From positions 146,003 through 199,637 of the forward strand of contig NW_013657663.1 in the NCBI RefSeq assembly GCF_000142905.1: a DNA stretch of 53,635 nucleotides, in the 5' to 3' direction. Shown here one piece after another: positions 50,201-53,635 of this stretch. The DNA comes from Thecamonas trahens ATCC 50062. Lineage: Eukaryota; Apusozoa; Apusomonadida; Apusomonadidae. A program made the translations under genes and the position numbers. Each line of letters begins with the position of its first letter. Positions within the stretch are counted from its first letter, which is position 1. The notes under the pieces were generated by a model, which saw only the letters and a list, made by a program, of their open reading frames with translations, was not told the DNA's origin and did no database searches.

Positions 50201-51369
50201 CCGAGGCCGAGGTGGTCACTGTTGGCAAGACCGTGGTCGAGCTGCGGGAGCAGGTGGCGATGATGCACAAGGAGCTCATTGCGCTCAGCGATGCTGCCGA
50301 GGCCGCCGAAGCCAGCAAGGCCGAGGCCGAGCGGCTGCTCTCGGTCCGCAACGACGAGGTGGCCGACAAGGTGGCCGAGCTCGAGACGGCATCGCAGCTC
50401 ATGGATCAGCTCCGTGAGCGGCTGGTGGGCACTGTGGCCAAGTCGCGCGAGATGGAGAGCGCGCTGCGGGACGTCGACCATGAGCGGACCGCACTGCGGC
50501 AGCGGGCGGCGGAGCTGGATGCCAAGCTGGCAGAAGAGCGGGCGTCGGCGACATGCCCGTCCGCCCGTGAAGAGGCGCTGGCGGCCGAGCTCATCCAGAC
50601 CAAGAAGGCGCTGGCGAGCCGGCTGCAGCAGCTCGGCGAGGCGCGGTCAAAGGTCGTCCGCCTCTCGAAGAGGGTGAGCGACGGCGAGGCGGCCGCAACA
50701 GCGAGGGAGGCCCATCTTGAGTCCTCGGTCTCGGCGCTGAGCCACGAGCGTGACCGGCTGGCGAGCGCATGCGCCGAGTCGGCGCGCAAGATGACGAGCC
50801 TTCAGGCGCGGATCGACGAGCTGGAGGTTGTCGTCGGGTCGGGCCAGCTGGCGTCGAGCGCTCGGATGAGCGAGCAGCTTCGCGCTGAGGCCGAGGCGCG
50901 TCAGGCGGCCGAGGCTGCGCTGGACAGCGCGCAGGCCGAGCTGGCACATGTGCAAGCAGAGGCGCGGGAGGCGCGGGAGTTGCGCCGCGAAGTTGCGCTG
51001 CGCGAGGAGCAGCTCCAGCGGGCGACGGCACTGCTCAACGCATCGCGCTCGCCGAGCCCCGTCCAGCGGGTCCGCACCGGCGACCGGCACGGTCACGGCG
51101 TGAGCACCGACGACGAGAAGCGGCTTGTGCTCTCGTACGCGCGGTACCAGGACACACTGGCCGACGGGCTGGTCGGTGACGGCTCCGAGTCAGTGGCACT
51201 CATGGTGCGCCGGCTGCACGAGCTCGGATGGACCCGTCCCCAGCTCGAAGTTGTCCACGCGCTTGCCGCCGATGCCGGCATGCTCGGCGACGCCGACTCG
51301 CCGTCGCGACCGCGCGAAAGCACTCCGCCTCGGCCGCACCCACACCCCACACCAGAACGCGCCTGGTAG
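47224..51369 (+). CDS. F-box protein with a very long coiled coil
   Basis: 1381 residues from ATG 47224. In-frame codons continue upstream to 47068 but look non-coding, and ATG 47317 is an alternative start. The N-terminal 190 residues are Ser/Pro/Arg-rich and disordered. Residues about 198-245 fit an F-box: LLGLDREILFRILHSLGVRD, then LEALALTCLPLNLFI, then LWRVK. From about 317 to 1280 the sequence is nearly continuous Ala/Glu-rich coiled coil with leucine heptads (ELEAKVEAMHSAAEERDQRL). A short helical end follows (YARYQDTLADGL, VRRLHELGWTRPQLEVVHAL). F-box proteins recruit targets to SCF ubiquitin ligases through SKP1. Here the coiled coil would be the target-binding or scaffold part. The family was not identified. 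Confidence 0.72.
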   Translation: MVAPTPPRPHAQQEESGTVAGPTLTSRALVDMRPAGLPSDQIQRSAVVFMDSGSSSGSPPLRRRQRPRARQAQAGPRKERSGSSASGSPGPLPPPGYKTFYFSLEPPQVVHRDASPHVPETLVRTRVRKRVKTRRRVEPQVSAPPATPPPANNGNATASGSNSDSPSGKLSIEDLEPFLHARLPVPSAPHAQDDLYPHLLGLDREILFRILHSLGVRDLEALALTCLPLNLFITQHAPLWRVKAHALDRALDDATRPPAPPTHAPPSHADLLSGSQSGTPTSDSGSDEYDYSGYDEYDEPDSDGLLSPKAAAALQIRELKTQVQQLQADLVVERTAREHAVSRLEASGAQSGDSDDAQAVAVARTAELEAKVEAMHSAAEERDQRLLALASQLGAAKRVARELEAELVAANEAAAAREAELVAQLEAERNGRARAVAVAAATAEAAAADEEHLSATLDERLSAAHRARLNAEDAAASAEAEAAASRADADAAREAAARLTQEATVRDSQLASLRRMNTELEAVLVEMSGDAGGLGPRDVAVLRSSVASLRAAHSELSADAQELAALHAEALAQMGASLGALAASHDNELVSLRSSLASLVELVDVNDGASSRPGSPSPANSEAVRAMMVIAQLEERNERLEAELEASRLLVSQHMAHLESQNAAQAVDQERLVALAARLAELEAELEETSVALAAETQRCVALENSSTSSQLAASYSLLQEQNEALENEHALVVRELQAERSAAATLSEELVALRTRAETAEEAVSREQAARTTAANEAEMELGAARVRIAELEDLAAELPALREAAVKVIELETQVLEVEAEVEAKAAKASEYKTKLKAKKKEVKALDKELAELREQHALESEEHVAALAAAQQAAEQRAAAAEAAAAAERESGKAAAAAALVDHMVEMAAAQAAASEMQAAAVATAVAEGEAAVAAIRDELLLSQSMLMTAESNGREEGEATAAATVAALRTEVFELAREADALRAERTKAEAEVVTVGKTVVELREQVAMMHKELIALSDAAEAAEASKAEAERLLSVRNDEVADKVAELETASQLMDQLRERLVGTVAKSREMESALRDVDHERTALRQRAAELDAKLAEERASATCPSAREEALAAELIQTKKALASRLQQLGEARSKVVRLSKRVSDGEAAATAREAHLESSVSALSHERDRLASACAESARKMTSLQARIDELEVVVGSGQLASSARMSEQLRAEAEARQAAEAALDSAQAELAHVQAEAREARELRREVALREEQLQRATALLNASRSPSPVQRVRTGDRHGHGVSTDDEKRLVLSYARYQDTLADGLVGDGSESVALMVRRLHELGWTRPQLEVVHALAADAGMLGDADSPSRPRESTPPRPHPHPTPERAW

Positions 51370-51550
51370 AGAGGCTTGTTCGGTTAAAGAGAGAAAGGCA
51401 GCGTAGCGTTTGAGCGAGACGCGCGCCTGCGGTCGCCGACGTGCCGTGTCGCCAGTTGGCCGGCCGGCCGTCACCCGGCGGCACTCGACTCGCAGTAGAG
51501 GCCGAACAAGGCGGCAGAGGCAGCGGGCGGGCAGCGGAGAGACGGAAGAC
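51370..51550 (+). other. Spacer before the AP-5 sigma-like gene
   Basis: 181 bases with no gene seen and no long homopolymer. Confidence 0.5.
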
Positions 51551-52399
51551 ATGGTGGTGTACGGCTTTGCCATGCACGACGTGGAGAGTGGTATGCCTGT
51601 GGCCTGGCAGTTCTACACGCCCGAGGGCAACAACGAGCACGCGCCCGAGCGCCTTCGCTACCTCACGGCCCGAGTCACAGGCGCCGTCCGCTTCGACCTC
51701 GCCTGCGCTGCCTTTGACGCCGGCGCTGAGCTGGGCGATGGTGCTGCGAGCGGCGCAGGCGGCGCGGGCGGTGCGGGCGTAGGCGATGGCGGCGGCCCGA
51801 GCGGAGCTGGCGATGGCGGGGGCAACGCGGGTGGGAGCGCCGTGGGCGGGAGCGGTGGCGGCGGCGGCGGCGACGACGGCGACGGTGGAGGCGGGAGCGG
51901 CGCGGGAGGGGCAAGTGGAGGTCAGGGGCTGGATCGGCGAGTGATCGACGTGGTAGCACGCGGGGCAGGCCAGCTGGGCGCACTGGGCGCGGTGAGCGAG
52001 GGTGACGTCGACGCGGTCATGGGCGCGACGGGCCCGTTGAAGCTGGTCGGCGTCTCGTCGGGCGGCTTTCGGCTCGGCGGCGACGGGAGGCTGGTGCCGG
52101 CGGACGCCGTGGTGGTGTGGCGGCGAGTCAACAAGGTGGCGTTCTCGCTGGTGGTCTTTGCCGACGAGAACATGCGTGCGGCAACGACGTTCCTCCGCAC
52201 CTTTTCGCTCATCCTCGCCGAGCACTTTAAGAGCGACAAGCTGACCGAGACGCCGGCGGAGCTGCTTGCCCGGCCGGATGAGGTCCTGACGCTTCTGATG
52301 TACCAGCTGCCGTGTGGCCAGCTGATGACGACGACAGTGCACACGGCGCGGCACCTCAAGAAGGAGGCCGAGTTTCTGCTCAACGCCGGCGGCAAGTGA
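51551..52399 (+). CDS. AP5S1: AP-5 complex sigma subunit-like protein with a Gly-rich insert
   Basis: 282 residues. The ends match AP5S1. The N-terminus is MVVYGFAMHDV (human MVHAFLIHTL). Towards the C-terminus VVWRRVNKVAFSLVVFADENMRAATTFLRTFSLILAEHF parallels human VVWLGVLSLGFALVLDAHENLLLAENTLRLLTRLLLDHL. RPDEVLTLLMYQLPCGQLM parallels ADRIEGILTRFLPHGQLLF. Between them, about residues 57-128 are a Gly/Ala/Asp low-complexity insert, which explains the greater length (human 200). AP-5 is a late-endosomal/lysosomal adaptor complex acting with SPG11/SPG15. Only the sigma subunit lies in this window. Similarity is modest, so a longin-fold relative is the alternative. Confidence 0.68.
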   Translation: MVVYGFAMHDVESGMPVAWQFYTPEGNNEHAPERLRYLTARVTGAVRFDLACAAFDAGAELGDGAASGAGGAGGAGVGDGGGPSGAGDGGGNAGGSAVGGSGGGGGGDDGDGGGGSGAGGASGGQGLDRRVIDVVARGAGQLGALGAVSEGDVDAVMGATGPLKLVGVSSGGFRLGGDGRLVPADAVVVWRRVNKVAFSLVVFADENMRAATTFLRTFSLILAEHFKSDKLTETPAELLARPDEVLTLLMYQLPCGQLMTTTVHTARHLKKEAEFLLNAGGK

Positions 52400-52410
52400 G
52401 AAGCGCTGCG
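52400..52410. other. Eleven-base gap between convergent genes
   Basis: The stop codons of the AP-5 sigma-like and oxidoreductase genes are only 11 bases apart, so their 3' UTRs overlap. Confidence 0.75.
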
Positions 52411-53634
52411 TCAGGCACGCTCCCGCTCAAAGGTGATGAGGGTCTTGCCGGGGCCGGAGCCGGTCGAGGCGTCGAGCGTGCGGAAGGCGGCGACGACGGC
52501 GTCAAGGGCGGCGCGCTCAGCGGACGAGGCTGATGGTGGGCTTTCAGTCGGCGACGCGTCGGGTATGCTCTCAAAGGGGCCAAATGTAAAGAGGGAGTCC
52601 GTGGTGTGCGGGAGCGGGGTGAGCTGTCCGGTGGCGACGCTGTCGAGCAGGCTCGCCAGTCCGGGCCCCGATGGGTGGAACAGTACCCAGTCGTAGTCAA
52701 AGCCTGCGGCGCGGGCGGCGAGCTTGGAGGCTGCAAGATCAAAGGCAGCGAGCGCACCGCCAATCGCCACCCCGCCCTCGTCGGTCAGACGCGGCAGCGG
52801 GCCGTTGAGGGTGGCGTAGGCGCGGGCGCGGCCCGAGGCCCGCGGCGGGAGCTGCGCCGACGAGCCACGGCCCATGGCGGCCAAGTAGCGGTCCTCATCG
52901 GCGGCGGCGGCGTTGATAGTGACGTGCGAGGCAGCAATGGCGTCGTCGATGGCGGCCGCATCGGACGGCTCGTCGTAGGCGAGGAGGGTGACGTCGCCGA
53001 GCAGCGGCGCGACCGCGTCGAGTGAGGCGCGCGAGGCGACGGCGACCACCGAATCTGAGCCGCGCAGCTGCGCGAGCTGGACGGCGAGGACGCCGACCGG
53101 GCCGGATGCGCCAGCAACAACGACGGCGTCGCCGGCGCCGACTCGCGTGACCTCGTCGACCGCAGCGAGCGCAGTGAGCCCCGCGTACGGCAGCGCGGCG
53201 GCGGTGAGGGTATCGACCGACGACGGAACCGGCGCGGCGCACGCTACCGGCACAACAATGTCCTCGGCAAGCGCACCGGGCCAGGCGACCGGCAGAGCAA
53301 AGGCGAGGCGCTGCGCCGGGGCGGCGGCAGGCGATGACAACGATGACGGCGAGGGAGCCGCGAGCGCCACGCCCTCGCGGCCGGGCACATGGGCATGGGC
53401 GGAAGCGGAGGCATCACCGGAGGCAAGGCCCGGAGCAGAAAGCGAGCGTGCTGATCGAGCAACGGCGAGCAGATTGCCGGCGTACCCGTCGAGCCTGCGT
53501 GCGTCAAAGGCGTTGAGGCCGACCACCAGCGGGCGGAGGGCCAGGGCTGAGGCTGGCGGGGTCGGCGGGCGCGGGGTGCGGACCAGGCGCAGGCCACGCA
53601 GCCCCGTGGGGGCGATAGAGCGGACCGTACGCAT
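52411..53634 (-). CDS. Zinc-free medium-chain dehydrogenase/reductase, RTN4IP1/quinone-oxidoreductase-like
   Basis: 407 residues from the ATG at 53632-53634, which lies at the very end of the window, so an upstream extension cannot be excluded. MDR features: substrate-domain start LRLVRTPRP; ALPYAGLTALAAVDEVTRVGAGDAVVVAGASGPVGVLAVQLAQL with the nucleotide-binding G-A-S-G-x-V-G; FDYDWVLFHPSGPGLASLLDSVATGQLTPL, resembling [20 protein letters not shown] of RTN4IP1; and a C-terminal GKTLITFE. Catalytic zinc ligands are not apparent, as in quinone reductases. RTN4IP1 is a mitochondrial NAD(P)H oxidoreductase linked to coenzyme Q synthesis. The N-terminus is Arg-rich and could be a presequence. Relation to RTN4IP1 rather than another QOR is moderately supported. 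Confidence 0.8.
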   Translation of the reverse strand: MRTVRSIAPTGLRGLRLVRTPRPPTPPASALALRPLVVGLNAFDARRLDGYAGNLLAVARSARSLSAPGLASGDASASAHAHVPGREGVALAAPSPSSLSSPAAAPAQRLAFALPVAWPGALAEDIVVPVACAAPVPSSVDTLTAAALPYAGLTALAAVDEVTRVGAGDAVVVAGASGPVGVLAVQLAQLRGSDSVVAVASRASLDAVAPLLGDVTLLAYDEPSDAAAIDDAIAASHVTINAAAADEDRYLAAMGRGSSAQLPPRASGRARAYATLNGPLPRLTDEGGVAIGGALAAFDLAASKLAARAAGFDYDWVLFHPSGPGLASLLDSVATGQLTPLPHTTDSLFTFGPFESIPDASPTESPPSASSAERAALDAVVAAFRTLDASTGSGPGKTLITFERERA

Positions 53635-53635
53635 G

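Noticed and set aside
49434-50481. Long Ser/Ala-rich minus-strand frames opposite the F-box coiled-coil gene
   Set aside because: Direct reflection of GCC/GAG codon bias of the coiled coil. No independent motif is present.
1-53635. tRNA, rRNA, transposon or viral sequences
   Set aside because: No B-box-like tRNA sequence, rRNA core, transposase, integrase or terminal repeats were recognised by eye on either strand.

Overview
The window is GC-rich eukaryotic nuclear DNA, well above 60% GC by eye. It has spliceosomal introns, an SmG spliceosome gene and ER/Golgi/lysosome trafficking genes. Genes are packed on both strands with short spacers. The protein set (P4-ATPase, C2-RasGAP, SNF2-RING, AP-5 sigma, TEX261, PRDX6, GLT1D1 and large FG-GAP/Cys-rich membrane proteins) fits a free-living heterotrophic flagellate. 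An apusomonad such as Thecamonas trahens is my best guess. This is inference, because no species-diagnostic marker or rRNA is present.

Layout: 1-5503 holds a P4-ATPase lipid flippase (+), a three-exon SmG (+) and a small secreted protein (+). 5808-16555 holds two adjacent giant receptor-like membrane proteins (+). 16691-20051 holds an APH-fold kinase, a GLT1D1-type glycosyltransferase and TEX261/SVP26 (all +). 20124-22986 holds a small EF-hand-like protein and a Ser/Pro-repeat protein (both -). A minisatellite spacer at 23110-23640 then leads to a SAM-PH protein (23686, +) and a 1-Cys peroxiredoxin (24845, +). 25896-26635 is an HD-domain phosphohydrolase (-). 27320-28785 is a twin-GRAM protein (+), meeting an SNF2/RING ATPase (28792-32548, -) tail to tail. 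33070-38920 holds a phospholipase-B-like lysosomal hydrolase, an aldehyde dehydrogenase and a C2-C2-RasGAP (all +). 39043-46679 is a giant coiled-coil protein (-), followed by a divergent F-box/coiled-coil protein (47224-51369, +). 51551-52399 is an AP-5 sigma-like subunit (+), and 52411-53634 is an RTN4IP1-like oxidoreductase (-).

Reading the frames shows that ten of these genes are intact only if one base is added or removed at short homopolymer runs. There are 13 such sites, 11 apparently missing a base and two with one extra. After these corrections every gene length divides by three, and homology runs across each break that can be tested. Homopolymer sequencing error is therefore the simplest explanation. 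Coordinates below span the full repaired genes.

Five introns can be placed by homology or reading frame. All begin GTACG(T/C), end CAG and sit near the 5' end of their gene. Long C or G homopolymers lie only outside exons. On the sense strand, C-tracts commonly lie 20-210 bases before a start codon. Several products act on membranes or trafficking (flippase, TEX261, AP-5 sigma, twin GRAM, RasGAP, lysosomal hydrolase), but neighbours do not form an obvious operon-like pathway. The most unusual content is the tandem pair of receptor-like giants at 5808-16555.
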